Source: Streptomyces albogriseolus
GTDB lineage: Bacteria > Actinomycetota > Actinomycetes > Streptomycetales > Streptomycetaceae
Length of the DNA: 64,000 bases
Assembly (NCBI GenBank): GCA_014650475.1
Contig: BMVA01000015.1
Location: 1-64,000 of the forward strand
Reading direction: 5' to 3'
In this document: positions 18,447 to 28,613 of the stretch, piece by piece
How the letters are laid out: the number at the start of each line of letters is the position of its first letter
How positions within the stretch are numbered: position 1 is the stretch's first letter
Position numbers and translations under genes: made by a program
The notes under the pieces: model-generated
Seen by the model: the letters and a program-made list of their open reading frames with translations, nothing else
Told to the model about the DNA's origin: nothing
The model's database searches: none

Positions 18447-19991
18447 TCACCTCCGGCCGGGCGGGGTGTACTCCTTCAGGTAATGGGCGACACGGTCGGC
18501 GTAAGAGCGGTACGTCGCGGGGACGCCCCCCGTCTCGTTCACCCTGCGCCACGACGTGCGGTAGGCGGCGGCGATCAGCACCCGCCGGTCCTCCCGCAGT
18601 CCGTCGTCCAGCCGGGGCGCGATCCAGCACAGGTAGCGGCCCATCGCGGGCACCGACTCGGCGGGCGGGAACGGCGGTTCGGGCACGGTCTCGCCCGGTG
18701 TGCCGTCCTCGTTCATCCACCACCGCAGCACCTTCGGCGTCCACCGCGCGATGCCGTACTCGTCGCGGGCCGGGTCGGACAGGTCGGGGTCGAAGTCGCT
18801 CTCCACCTTCAGCATGGCCGCGATCAGCGGCGCGGTGACGTCCTCGCTGCGGCAGTCGCGCGCGGTCTCCACGATCAGCAGCCGGTAGGCGGCCGGCACG
18901 CCCCGGTCGGTGCGCAGCACGTCGGCGCCGTACGTGGCGGCGGCGCCGGTGTGCGCGCTCGGCTCGCCGTCGGACAGGGCCCACCGGTCGACGCCGTAGC
19001 CGAGGACGGCCACCGCGGCGGTGGCGACGGCCGCCGAGACGGCGACCGCCCGCCGGGAGCGGCGCCGGGCTGGCAGCAGCCGGGGCAGCCGGAACGGGCG
19101 TCCCGCGCCGGCCGCCTCCCGCACCCGCCGCAGCAGCTCCTCCCCGCCGATCCGGTCCGCGTGCGTACGGGACAGGCAGGCGCGGACCACGTCCCGCCAG
19201 GCGTCCGGGAGGTCGGGGGACAGCCGCAGCTCGTCGGTGCCGGAGACGTACGCGGCGGCGGCCGTGCGGCGGGCCGCCGGGGTGGCGCCGGGCAGCGGGA
19301 ACGCGCCGGTGAGCACGAGATGGGCGAGCACGCCGAACGCCCACACGTCGGCGGACGCGCGGATCCGGCGGCCCCGCTCGCCGATCTCGGACCACAGCAG
19401 CTCGGGCGGGGTGTAGTCGGGCGTGGAGAAGGCGGACGTGTAGGCGTGCGTGCCCTCCAGCTCGGCGGCCGTGTTGAAGTCGGCGAGGCGGACCGAACCG
19501 TCCGCCATCAGCAGCACGTTGGCCGGTTTCAGGTCGCCGTGCACCCAGCCCGCCCGGTGCAGCTGGGCCAGCCCCTCGCAGATCTGGGCGAGCAGGCCGG
19601 GACCGGCGCCGGGCCGGGGCGAGGCGTCCAGCAGCGCGGACAGCGAGCCCTCCGCCCTCTCCAGCACCAGCACGGTGGCGCCGTCCAGCTCCGGGTGGCC
19701 GGGGTCGTCGACGGTCAGCGTCTCGAACATCCGGATGAGGCGCGGCTGTCTCAGCCGGCGCAGCACGTCCACCTCACGCTCGGCCAGTTCGCGCAGGTGG
19801 TGCAGCTGACGCGGGGTGCGGGTGCCGGTGGCCAGGAACTTCAGCGCGACGTCACGCGGCCCGTCCGCGCCGCCCCCGGTGCGGCGGCCGGCGTACACGC
19901 TGCCGAACGCGCCCGTGGCGATCGGCTCGCGTACCTCCCACGCGCCCACCCGGTACCCCTTGGGCACCGGCACGGCGTACGTCTCCGTCAC
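18447..19991 (-). CDS. Membrane Ser/Thr protein kinase with lytic-transglycosylase-like ectodomain
   Basis: The protein has 514 aa. GTG 19991 overlaps the FHA gene stop (GTGA). The kinase domain spans residues ~15-290: glycine loop IATGAFGSVY (~24-33), Lys51 in VALKFL, catalytic loop HGDLKPAN (Asp153) and a DFN (171-173) in place of DFG. One membrane helix lies at ~314-332. The extracellular part (~365-510) looks like an SLT lysozyme-like fold: VPAAYRLLIVETA, catalytic-type Glu397 in AAMLKVESDFDPD, GIARWTP, and AAAYRTSWRRVNETGGVP...YADRVAHYL, matching the AYNAGPG...GGVPP...YV pattern. It probably senses or binds peptidoglycan. Coupling to an FHA protein suggests a phospho-relay partner. Confidence 0.85.
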   Translation of the reverse strand: MTETYAVPVPKGYRVGAWEVREPIATGAFGSVYAGRRTGGGADGPRDVALKFLATGTRTPRQLHHLRELAEREVDVLRRLRQPRLIRMFETLTVDDPGHPELDGATVLVLERAEGSLSALLDASPRPGAGPGLLAQICEGLAQLHRAGWVHGDLKPANVLLMADGSVRLADFNTAAELEGTHAYTSAFSTPDYTPPELLWSEIGERGRRIRASADVWAFGVLAHLVLTGAFPLPGATPAARRTAAAAYVSGTDELRLSPDLPDAWRDVVRACLSRTHADRIGGEELLRRVREAAGAGRPFRLPRLLPARRRSRRAVAVSAAVATAAVAVLGYGVDRWALSDGEPSAHTGAAATYGADVLRTDRGVPAAYRLLIVETARDCRSEDVTAPLIAAMLKVESDFDPDLSDPARDEYGIARWTPKVLRWWMNEDGTPGETVPEPPFPPAESVPAMGRYLCWIAPRLDDGLREDRRVLIAAAYRTSWRRVNETGGVPATYRSYADRVAHYLKEYTPPGRR

Positions 19992-20737
19992 CGGACCCGC
20001 TGGCGGAGCGGGGCCGCCAGGACCGTCAGGTCGTCCTCGCGGACCAGGTCGAAACGGAGCGCCAGGGAGACCAGCGACTCCTTCTTGCCGTTCAGCCGCG
20101 GACCCGGATCCGCGGTCTCCGGGCCGGGTTTGAGGCGCAGCTTCACGGCCAGGTAGTCGATGTTCCACTGCACCGCGGCGCGGGACGCGGCCGGCCACTG
20201 CGGGCGCAGCCGCTCCACCACCTGCTCCACCGTGGGCAGCGGCGCGTGCGGCGCCCCGCGCAGCCGGGGCTCGCACAGCGCGGCCAGGACGGCGAAGTAG
20301 CGCTTGGAGCGGTCCAGGGAGAAGGCGGGCGCGGTGGCGGTCCCGTCGTCGCCCGCGTCGTGGCGGACGTGTTCGTGGCAGGGCGCCCACACCTCCAGCG
20401 GCAGCAGGTCGCCGCAGGCCGGCAGCACGATCCGGGAGAACTCGAACGGCACCGGCGCGTCCAGGCGGCCCGGCCCGACCTTGATGTGCTCGCCCGCGCC
20501 CTCCGGGTTCTCCACGACGTACGTCTGCTCCCGGCTGAGGTTGCTCAGCAGCCAGAAGGAGCCCTGCGCGGTGATCTCACCCGCTCTGCGGGACACGCCG
20601 TCGTGCGCGATGCGCAGGCCGTTCCCCTGCGGCGCGCGGCCGAAGGAGAGGCGCTCGCCGGGCGCCAGACGGAGCCGGTCACGGCGGCCGGAGTCCTCCG
20701 GCACGGTCGCCGGAGGTACGACGATGAGGCTGTACAC
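19988..20737 (-). CDS. FHA domain protein with C-terminal winged-helix-like region
   Basis: A 249-aa protein. GTG 20737 follows GGGGGA by 6 nt; ATG 20752 is a weaker alternative. The FHA core is at residues ~25-85: LSFGRAPQGNGLRIAHDGVSRRAGEI has the conserved Gly-Arg and Ser-Arg phosphothreonine-binding residues. The C-terminal third (TVEQVVERLRPQWPAASRAAVQWNIDYLAVKLRL) is predicted helical, like a small DNA-binding or adaptor domain. Translational coupling with the downstream kinase makes it the likely kinase substrate or reader. Confidence 0.8.
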   Translation of the reverse strand: MYSLIVVPPATVPEDSGRRDRLRLAPGERLSFGRAPQGNGLRIAHDGVSRRAGEITAQGSFWLLSNLSREQTYVVENPEGAGEHIKVGPGRLDAPVPFEFSRIVLPACGDLLPLEVWAPCHEHVRHDAGDDGTATAPAFSLDRSKRYFAVLAALCEPRLRGAPHAPLPTVEQVVERLRPQWPAASRAAVQWNIDYLAVKLRLKPGPETADPGPRLNGKKESLVSLALRFDLVREDDLTVLAAPLRQRVR

Positions 20738-20865
20738 GGTGCATCCCCCCATGCCTGACAGCTACTCGGCCAGGGTAGGGGGACGCCCCGCCGCCGGACC
20801 TCCCCCGATCGGGTGCGACACGGGTGTGCGGCGGGTTCGGCGCGAAAGGCGCGGCTCGGGCGCTC

Positions 20866-20915
20866 ATGGCACGGACCCGGACGCACCGAGATGGCACGGA
20901 CCCGGACGCACCGAG
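20866..20915. repeat. Two tandem copies of a 25-bp unit
   Basis: The unit beginning ATGGCACGGACCCGG and ending CACCGAG occurs at 20866-20890 and again, identical, at 20891-20915, directly before a hairpin and between two genes. It has no coding role that I can see. Confidence 0.85.
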
Positions 20916-20946
20916 GCCGTGTCCCCCGCACGGGGCGGACACGGCC
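20915..20946. terminator. Hairpin terminator after the small membrane protein gene
   Basis: GGCCGTGTCC (20915-20924) pairs with GGACACGGCC (20937-20946), and inner C/G pairs extend the stem. Confidence 0.75.
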
Positions 20947-20984
20947 TTGAGGTGGAACGGCGGGCGGGTGCGGTCCCGCGGGGA

Positions 20985-21572
20985 TCAGTACCTCGGGCGC
21001 CGGAACCACTCGGTGCTCGCCCGCTTGGCGCAGAACACGATCACCAGGATCGACACGACCCAGATGACCAGGCCGAGCAGGTAGATGGCCAGCGCGAAGA
21101 GGCCGCTGACGATCGCGAACGAGGCGTACACGATCGAGCAGACGCGGACCGAGCTGCCGCCCTTGGCGTACTGCAGCAGGAGCACCAGGCCGAGTATCGC
21201 GAAGACGGCGGCCAGCCCGGCGAAGAAGACGATGACGCCCTTGCCCAGGTCGGCGTACTGCTCGGCTTCGGCCGTGAGGTCGGCCTCGGCCATCGACTCG
21301 TCCCACTGCGCCAGTGCCACGCCGTACACGGCCGCGATGATCACGTGTGCGAGGGCGATCACGCCGAGCAGGATCTGCGCGGCGCGCGTGATGCCGGGCA
21401 TCTGGGTGGGGACATAACCGCCGCCGTAGGGCTGGCCCACAGGAGGTGCCGACGGGTAGCCGTAACCGGGCTGCGCGGGCTGGCCGGGCTGCTGGGGGTA
21501 GCCGTAGCCGGGGCCGGCCTGGGGCTGCTGGGGCGGCTGCCCGTAGGGGTTGTTCGGGTCGCCGAAACTCAT
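20985..21572 (-). CDS. Small membrane protein with Pro/Gln/Gly/Tyr-rich N-terminus
   Basis: A 195-aa protein from ATG 21572, with GGAGGAAG upstream. The first ~60 residues (MSFGDPNNPYGQPPQQPQAGPGYGY...) are low-complexity and cytoplasmic-looking. Four hydrophobic segments follow (AAQILLGVIALAHVIIAAVYGVAL; GKGVIVFFAGLAAVFAILGLVLLL; VCSIVYASFAIVSGLFALAIYLLGLVIW; ILVIVFCA). Such architecture is common in Streptomyces membrane proteins of unknown function. It is monocistronic. Confidence 0.8.
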   Translation of the reverse strand: MSFGDPNNPYGQPPQQPQAGPGYGYPQQPGQPAQPGYGYPSAPPVGQPYGGGYVPTQMPGITRAAQILLGVIALAHVIIAAVYGVALAQWDESMAEADLTAEAEQYADLGKGVIVFFAGLAAVFAILGLVLLLQYAKGGSSVRVCSIVYASFAIVSGLFALAIYLLGLVIWVVSILVIVFCAKRASTEWFRRPRY

Positions 21573-21726
21573 GGCGGTTCTTCCTCCGTTGCGCTTCTGG
21601 TGCGGGGACGACGCGAGGCACGGCGCGGAGGAAGTACTACAGATGCGGTCCGTCCCCCCGGTTCTGCCCGCGGCACTGCGCGTTCATCGTTCTTGACCGT
21701 TCCTTTCCTTGTCCAGCGGTACGACA

Positions 21727-21775
21727 TATGTGTTGTGCAAGTGCAACATCGCGATCTTGCTCGTATTGCAACCGA
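21727..21775. promoter_or_regulatory. Cluster of TGCAA/TTGCA elements upstream of folD
   Basis: TGTTG (21731-21735) and CAACA (21744-21748) form an inverted repeat around TGCAAGTG, and TTGCAA follows at 21766-21771. This unusually AT-rich stretch of the divergent region may bind a regulator of folD or of the divergent membrane gene. No known factor is recognised. The rest of the ~290-nt gap shows nothing. Confidence 0.3.
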
Positions 21776-21865
21776 TGGTGATCGAATGCCCGGTACGGGC
21801 GGGACGGCCGACCGGAATGCGGGCTGATTGGTACAGGGACCCGGTCATCCGCGAGGATGGGGGCC

Positions 21866-22720
21866 ATGACCGCCCAGATTCTCGATGGCAAGGCCACCGC
21901 AGCCGAGATCAAGTCCGATCTGACCGCCCGTGTGGCGGCGCTGAAGGAGAAGGGCGTCACGCCCGGCCTCGGCACGATCCTCGTGGGGGACGACCCCGGC
22001 AGCCAGAAGTACGTCGCGGGCAAGCACCGCGACTGCGCCCAGGTGGGCATCGCCTCCATCCAGCGCGAACTGCCCGGCACCGCCACGCAGGAGGAGATCG
22101 AGGCGGTCGTCCGCGAGCTGAACGAGGACCCGGCCTGCACCGGCTACATCGTCCAGCTTCCGCTGCCCAAGGGCATCGACGAGAACCGCATCCTCGAGCT
22201 GATGGACCCGGAGAAGGACGCCGACGGCCTCCACCCGATGAACCTCGGCCGTCTCGTCCTCAACGAGCCCGCCCCGCTGCCCTGCACGCCGAACGGCATC
22301 ATCACCCTGCTGCGCCGCCACGGCGTGGAGATCAAGGGCGCCGAGGTGGTGGTCGTCGGGCGCGGCGTCACCATCGGCCGTCCGATGCCGCTGCTGCTGA
22401 CCCGGCGCAGCGAGAACGCCACCGTGACCCAGTGCCACACCGGCACCCGCGACCTGTCCGCGCACCTGAAGCGCGCGGACATCATCGTGGCTGCGGCCGG
22501 CAGCGCCCACCTGATCCGTCCCGAGGACGTCAAGCCGGGGGCGGCCGTCCTGGACGTCGGCGTCTCCCGCAGCGCCGAGGGCAAGATCGTCGGCGATGTC
22601 CATCCGGGCGTGGCCGAGGTGGCCGGCTGGGTCGCGCCCAATCCCGGCGGCGTCGGCCCGATGACCCGGGCGCAGCTGCTCGTCAACGTGGTCGAGGCGG
22701 CGGAGCGCAGTGTCGGCTGA
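21866..22720 (+). CDS. folD: Methylene-THF dehydrogenase / methenyl-THF cyclohydrolase
   Basis: A 284-aa protein from ATG 21866 ([16 protein letters not shown]). It has the family signatures [18 protein letters not shown] (catalytic Lys and Tyr), [13 protein letters not shown], and the C-terminal [15 protein letters not shown]. The NADP-binding region [18 protein letters not shown] lies near residue 165. It supplies 10-formyl-THF for PurN and PurH and links to GlyA-derived methylene-THF. The downstream DUF3017 gene overlaps it by 11 nt. Confidence 0.97.
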   Translation: MTAQILDGKATAAEIKSDLTARVAALKEKGVTPGLGTILVGDDPGSQKYVAGKHRDCAQVGIASIQRELPGTATQEEIEAVVRELNEDPACTGYIVQLPLPKGIDENRILELMDPEKDADGLHPMNLGRLVLNEPAPLPCTPNGIITLLRRHGVEIKGAEVVVVGRGVTIGRPMPLLLTRRSENATVTQCHTGTRDLSAHLKRADIIVAAAGSAHLIRPEDVKPGAAVLDVGVSRSAEGKIVGDVHPGVAEVAGWVAPNPGGVGPMTRAQLLVNVVEAAERSVG

Positions 22721-23216
22721 GCGGAAGGCGCCGGACGCCCCCGAGGCCCCCGCGGCGGCGGAGTCCGGGGAGGACGTCACCGTCCGCGACGCGGTCAGCG
22801 CGCCCGACGCCCAGGGCGTCCCGCGCCGGGCCACCCGCAGGTTCCCGCTGTTCACCCGGGACACCGCGCGCCCCGAGGGCGGCGGCCGCGCGGCCCCCGG
22901 CGACGCCCCCGCGCCCGCCCGGCAGTGGCCCATCCTGGCCGTGCTGCTCACCGTGGGCCTGGGTCTGCTGCTGACCGCGCTGGACGTGTTCCGGGTCGGG
23001 TTGCTGCTCATCGGCGCGGCGCTGCTGGCCGGGGCGGTCCTGCGCTGGGTGGTGCCGGACGTCGGCATGCTCGCCGTGCGCTCCCGCTTCACCGACATCG
23101 TCACGTACGGCGGCATGGGGCTGGCGATCGTGCTGCTGGCGCTGATGATGCAGCCGGACCCGCTGCTGCGGTTCCCGTGGCTGCAGGACATGCTGCATTT
23201 CACGGTCGACGGCTGA
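22710..23216 (+). CDS. DUF3017 membrane protein
   Basis: A 168-aa protein from GTG 22710, overlapping the end of folD by 11 nt. Residues 1-70 are acidic and disordered. Three hydrophobic segments follow ([59 protein letters not shown]), with [12 protein letters not shown] and [12 protein letters not shown] typical of DUF3017. The folD-DUF3017 arrangement is conserved in actinobacteria. The function is unknown. Confidence 0.85.
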   Translation: MSAERKAPDAPEAPAAAESGEDVTVRDAVSAPDAQGVPRRATRRFPLFTRDTARPEGGGRAAPGDAPAPARQWPILAVLLTVGLGLLLTALDVFRVGLLLIGAALLAGAVLRWVVPDVGMLAVRSRFTDIVTYGGMGLAIVLLALMMQPDPLLRFPWLQDMLHFTVDG

Positions 23217-23748
23217 AGCCTCCCGCGCGCCGGGAACGGCGGCCCGTCCACACCCCCGTGAGCGGACGGGCCGCCGCCGCGGACCACATTCCTGCACGGC
23301 GGACGGCCCGATCAACGGCCGCCCGGCCGCTGTGGCACGGAAGTGACCGTTCCGGTACGCGCCCCGGAATCCCCGTACACCCTTGCGATGACTCCGGCGC
23401 CTGTTCGCGGCACGGACGTCCGCCCAGGGGTGATGTGGCTGCGGACACCTCCGCACGAGGGCGCCGGGGTGGTAGGACAGGAAGACGGTCGGACGGTCGT
23501 ACCGGTCCGGTTCACCCGGTCCGTCGGTTCCGGGGTTCCGTTCGGCCGGGGGGCCGACCGGTGGGACACTGGAGCGCAAGCGACTGGGCGTGCAACGCCG
23601 CACGCGCCCTGTTGCTCCCGTGCGCCCCCACCCCGGGAACTGAGACCCGTCCCGGTGGCATCCCTGTGGGTAGCCAGACGGGACGTGGCAGCGGGCACCA
23701 TGCGCGAGGGAAACACCAGCACGAACCGGGGGGAAGAGGGGGAGAGCA
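23217..23748. other. 532-nt intergenic region before the XRE/DUF2690 gene
   Basis: It begins with a terminator hairpin. An open frame of about 144 codons (23343-23777) has no family features and overlaps the next start, so I do not call it. A purine-rich stretch ending GGGGAGAGCA serves as the ribosome-binding site for the gene at 23749. No further element is clear. Confidence 0.5.
23237..23276. terminator. Terminator of folD-DUF3017
   Basis: A 13-bp perfect stem: CGGCGGCCCGTCC (23237-23249) pairs with 23264-23276, with a 14-nt loop. Confidence 0.8.
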
Positions 23749-24840
23749 ATGCCTCGTTGGAAGGCCTTGCCGGATGAACTCGATCCGCAGATCAGAGAGT
23801 TCACCAGTCAGCTCAGGCGGCTGGTGGACCGCAGCGGTCTGAGCGTCGCGTCGGTCGCCGACCGCACGGGCTACAGCAAGACGTCCTGGGAGCGCTATCT
23901 GAACGGCCGGCTGCTCGCGCCGAAGGGCGCGATCGTGGCGCTGGCCGAGGTCACCGGGACCAACCCGATGCATCTGACCACCATGTGGGAGCTCGCCGAG
24001 CGCGCCTGGAGCCGCTCGGAGATGCGGCACGACATGACCATGGAGGCGATCCGGATCTCGCAGGCGCGCGCCGCGCTGAGCGAGCTGGCCGGGCCGCCGT
24101 CGGGCGGGGGCGGACGCTCCCGCGGCGGCGGGGCCCGTACGGGGGTCGCCGGCCCGGCCGGGGTCTCACCGAGCGTGCCGCCCCAGCCGACCGCCACCGA
24201 CGTGCGCGACGCGTCGGGCAGCGGCAACTCCTGGGGGGTCGCGGGCCCGGACGCCGGCTACCCGGGGGCGTACGGTCCCGGTGCGCCCGCGGCGGGCGGG
24301 TACGGCCCGCCGCCCGCGGAGCCGTCCGGCGGCGGTTCCGGCCGCCCCGCGGGCAAGCGGCGCACGGCGATGTTCCTCGTCGGCGCGCTCGGCGCGCTGG
24401 TGGTGGTCGCCGCCGGGCTGTACGTCACCGAGACCCAGGGCGACACGAAGGAGGCGAAGCCCTCCCCGTCGCCCGCCGTCACCAAGGAGGCGCGGCTGCC
24501 TCCCGGCGTGAAGTGCAGCGGGAAGAGCTGCGAGGGCAAGGACGCCGAGGTCATGGGGTGCAGCGGCGACCTGGTCACCACGGCCGGCTCCGCGGTCGTC
24601 GGCGCCACCACCGTCGAGATCCGCTACAGCAAGGTCTGCGCCGCCGCGTGGGGGCGCATCACCCAGGCCGCGCAGGGGGACACGGTGGAGATCACCTCGG
24701 GCGCGTCCCAGCAGACCGACTCCGTCGACGCGCCGGGTGACACGGTCGCCTACACGATGATGGTGCCGGTCGCCGCCGCGACCGAGGCGAAGGCCTGCGC
24801 GGTGCTGGCCGCGACGGGCGAGAAGGGCTGCACGGAATGA
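23749..24840 (+). CDS. XRE-family HTH / DUF2690 single-pass membrane protein
   Basis: A 363-aa protein from ATG 23749 with a strong purine-rich leader. Residues ~15-70 are a Cro/C1 HTH (LRRLVDRSGLSVASVADRTGYSKTSWERYLNGR). A Gly/Pro/Tyr-rich linker runs to ~205. One membrane helix (TAMFLVGALGALVVVAAGLYV) is followed by an extracellular DUF2690 domain with four cysteines (VKCSGKSCEGKDAEVMGCSGD ... VCAAAWGRI). The layout suggests an envelope sensor with a cytoplasmic DNA-binding end. It is monocistronic, with a hairpin after the stop. Confidence 0.85.
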   Translation: MPRWKALPDELDPQIREFTSQLRRLVDRSGLSVASVADRTGYSKTSWERYLNGRLLAPKGAIVALAEVTGTNPMHLTTMWELAERAWSRSEMRHDMTMEAIRISQARAALSELAGPPSGGGGRSRGGGARTGVAGPAGVSPSVPPQPTATDVRDASGSGNSWGVAGPDAGYPGAYGPGAPAAGGYGPPPAEPSGGGSGRPAGKRRTAMFLVGALGALVVVAAGLYVTETQGDTKEAKPSPSPAVTKEARLPPGVKCSGKSCEGKDAEVMGCSGDLVTTAGSAVVGATTVEIRYSKVCAAAWGRITQAAQGDTVEITSGASQQTDSVDAPGDTVAYTMMVPVAAATEAKACAVLAATGEKGCTE

Positions 24841-24841
24841 C

Positions 24842-24871
24842 GGTCCGGCCGCTCCCCGGCGCGGCCGGACC
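24842..24871. terminator. Hairpin terminator
   Basis: GGTCCGGCCGC (24842-24852) pairs perfectly with 24861-24871 around an 8-nt loop, just after the stop at 24840. Confidence 0.75.
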
Positions 24872-26322
<1,451 letters not shown>

Positions 26323-26341
26323 GCCCGGCCCACACGGCCTT

Positions 26342-26382
26342 CGCGGGGCCCCGTACCGGTTCGTCCGGTACGGGGCCCCGCG
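26342..26382. terminator. Very strong terminator after mdh
   Basis: An 18-bp perfect stem (26342-26359 with 26365-26382) with a TTCGT loop. Confidence 0.92.
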
Positions 26383-26525
26383 CGCGTGCGGCGCGGGGGT
26401 CCGCACCGTCGCCGTCCCACAGGTCACCGCCGTCAAACCGGTACGCCCCCGCCCGGCGTTCCCCTATGCTGATGCCCCGTCACTCCGCGTGGCGGTGACA
26501 TCGATTCGCGTATCGGGGGATCCGC

Positions 26526-28247
26526 GTGAGCACTGCCTTCGTGCCGCACCAGCAGCCACACCACCCGGGCGGGCAGCCGGACGGCCCGCCGCCCGTGCCC
26601 CCGTACGCCAGCGAGGCGACCCGGCTGCTGTGCGCGGGGACCTACCTGGACCCCGGCTACCGCGACCGTGTCATCGAGGAGCTCTACCTCCACGAACAGC
26701 GGGTCGTCGCGCCCTCGCTCGGCTTCGACGCCGCCCGCGTCCTCGCCCACGCGCTGCGCGCCCGGCGCCTGGAGACGCTGTGGGCGGCCGCCGTCGTCGG
26801 CCTGTGGATCGTCGGCACCCTGATCAGCGGCAACCTGCTCCTCTACTTCGTCTGGCCCAGCCTGCTGCTCGCCGTCGCGCCCCTGCTGCGCGGCCGTGAC
26901 GCCCGGCCGCCGTGGTACCGCTCGCTCAGCGCGTTCCTGGCCCGCTGGGGCGGACGCGTCTTCACCGCGTTCGCGTTCTTCACCGTGTTCTCCGTGGCGT
27001 TGGGTGAAGGCCGCGAGGAGCCCTCCTACGACTCCTCGCCCTACGGCTCCTCCGGCGACGAGGACCTGCTGGGGGCGGTCACCGACGAGCTCACCGGGGG
27101 CGCCAGGCCCTGGCAGGCGTGGTTCGGGATCGGCGTGCTCGTGGTCATCGGCCTGTGCGTCGCCGGGCGCCGCACCCAGTTCGCCCGGGTCCTCGCCGCC
27201 GAACTGTCCCCGGACCGGTTCCCGGACGCGGCCGGCGACCCCGCCGAGCAGCACGACGGACCCCGGTTCCGGCGGCTGTCGCAGCGCGTCCGGCTGGAGC
27301 AGCACACCCCGCTCGTCATGTACCACGAGGCGCGCCCGTTCTGCGGGGCCGGCACGGCGTACGACACCTGGGTGCTCGCCGTCGAACTGCGGCCCGACGA
27401 GGACGCGGACCAGCAGCCGATCGGCAACCGGGCCATCCTCGACCGGGTCCGGCCCCTCGTCGAGCAGCTGCGGGTGCCCGCCGAGCACGCGGGCCCCGGC
27501 GTACGGGACCGGCTGCGGCGGCTGGAGATCGACGAGTGCGTGTTCCTGCCCGCCGAAGGGCTGCTGCGCCGCGAGGAGGCGCCGTACGGGCCGGCCGACT
27601 TCGAGCAGCACCGGGCGCGGGCCGTGGAGGAGGGCGGCGAGAAGCGGCGCCACTTCCTGCGCGTCCGGGTCGGCGGCTGGGAGGAGGAGCTGGTCGTCAC
27701 CGTCTTCGTCCGCGTCCACACCCAGGGCCGGATGCTGATGCTGGAAATCGCGCCGCACGTGCTGCTGCCGGTCCGCGCGGACTTCAAGGACGCCGACCGC
27801 ACCGCGCACCAGTTCCTGCACGACCTCACGGGCCGCATCGCCGGTTCCGCCGTCCTGGTGCCCCGCTCCGCCGGCGACTCGCTCATCACCCTCGGCCGGG
27901 GCGCGGCCTACCTGTGGCGGCTGCTGACCGGCGGCCACGCGCACGCGCTGCCCGACGGGCCCGCCCTGTCGGTGCGGGAGCTGGCGGCGGCGCCCGCCGG
28001 GTCCACGTTCCAGGACATGGACGTCGCCCGGTACCTGCGCAGCGTGCAGGACCGCATCAGCCGCGGGGTGCGGCTGGCGCTGGGCGAAGCGGGCTACGAG
28101 ACCGGCGAGTTCGTGCAGAAGATCGTCAACATCAGCAGCGGCGCGGTGCACATCGGACGCGCCGACAACTCGTCGTTCGCCTTCGGTGACCACGCGCGCG
28201 CCGAGACCACGACCGGCGGCCCCGGGCCGCAGAAGGGATCCGACTGA
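26526..28247 (+). CDS. Multi-pass membrane protein with C-terminal IGRADNSSFAFG motif
   Basis: A 573-aa protein. GTG 26526 has GGGGGA 5 nt upstream; TATGCT at 26465 may be its -10. Hydrophobic stretches lie at ~84-123, ~143-163 and ~203-220, giving about four or five membrane helices. A large cytoplasmic-looking part of ~330 residues follows with no motif I recognise (VRLEQHTPLVMYHEARPFCGAG, RDRLRRLEIDECVFLPAEG, RMLMLEIAPHVLLPVRADFKD). The C-terminus ends in VNISSGAVHIGRADNSSFAFGDHARAE, nearly the same as the N-terminus of the next protein. It is the first gene of a three-gene cassette that I do not remember in S. coelicolor at this site. The function is unknown. Confidence 0.75.
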   Translation: MSTAFVPHQQPHHPGGQPDGPPPVPPYASEATRLLCAGTYLDPGYRDRVIEELYLHEQRVVAPSLGFDAARVLAHALRARRLETLWAAAVVGLWIVGTLISGNLLLYFVWPSLLLAVAPLLRGRDARPPWYRSLSAFLARWGGRVFTAFAFFTVFSVALGEGREEPSYDSSPYGSSGDEDLLGAVTDELTGGARPWQAWFGIGVLVVIGLCVAGRRTQFARVLAAELSPDRFPDAAGDPAEQHDGPRFRRLSQRVRLEQHTPLVMYHEARPFCGAGTAYDTWVLAVELRPDEDADQQPIGNRAILDRVRPLVEQLRVPAEHAGPGVRDRLRRLEIDECVFLPAEGLLRREEAPYGPADFEQHRARAVEEGGEKRRHFLRVRVGGWEEELVVTVFVRVHTQGRMLMLEIAPHVLLPVRADFKDADRTAHQFLHDLTGRIAGSAVLVPRSAGDSLITLGRGAAYLWRLLTGGHAHALPDGPALSVRELAAAPAGSTFQDMDVARYLRSVQDRISRGVRLALGEAGYETGEFVQKIVNISSGAVHIGRADNSSFAFGDHARAETTTGGPGPQKGSD

Positions 28248-28249
28248 CG

Positions 28250-28603
28250 ATGACATCCGACGAACCGAACGTCAGCATCGGCCGTGCCGACAACTCCTCC
28301 TTCGCGTTCGGCGCCCACGCCCGCGCCGAGACGCACAACACCGCGGCCCCGGCGCGCGACGAGTCCGCCGAGCAGCTGCTGGCCGCCGTGCGGGAGCTGC
28401 GTGCCGACCTCGCCCGGCTGCGGGAGAACGAGCAGGTCGCCCGGCTGGACACCACCCTCGCCGACACCGAGGAGGAGATCACCCGGACCGGGACGGCCGG
28501 CGAGGGCCGCATACAGCGGCTGCGTGAGGTGCTCACGGACGCCCAGGGCATTCTGAGCCTGTTCGCGTCGGCCGGGGCCGTCGCCGGGCTGCTGGGAATG
28601 TGA
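28250..28603 (+). CDS. Small coiled-coil protein sharing the IGRADNSSFAFG motif
   Basis: A 117-aa protein from ATG 28250, 2 nt after the previous stop. Its N-terminus (NVSIGRADNSSFAFGAHARAET) repeats the C-terminal motif of the upstream protein. Residues ~40-95 are charged and heptad-like (EQLLAAVRELRADLARLRENEQVARLDTTLADTEEEI), a likely coiled coil. The last ~25 residues (ILSLFASAGAVAGLLGM) are hydrophobic, enough for one membrane helix. It may assemble with the upstream protein through the shared segment. The function is unknown. Confidence 0.75.
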   Translation: MTSDEPNVSIGRADNSSFAFGAHARAETHNTAAPARDESAEQLLAAVRELRADLARLRENEQVARLDTTLADTEEEITRTGTAGEGRIQRLREVLTDAQGILSLFASAGAVAGLLGM

Positions 28604-28613
28604 GAGGGACGCC

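Noticed and set aside
23343..23777. Possible 144-aa gene in the gap before the XRE/DUF2690 gene
   Set aside because: No family features, no clear ribosome-binding site, and it overlaps the next start.
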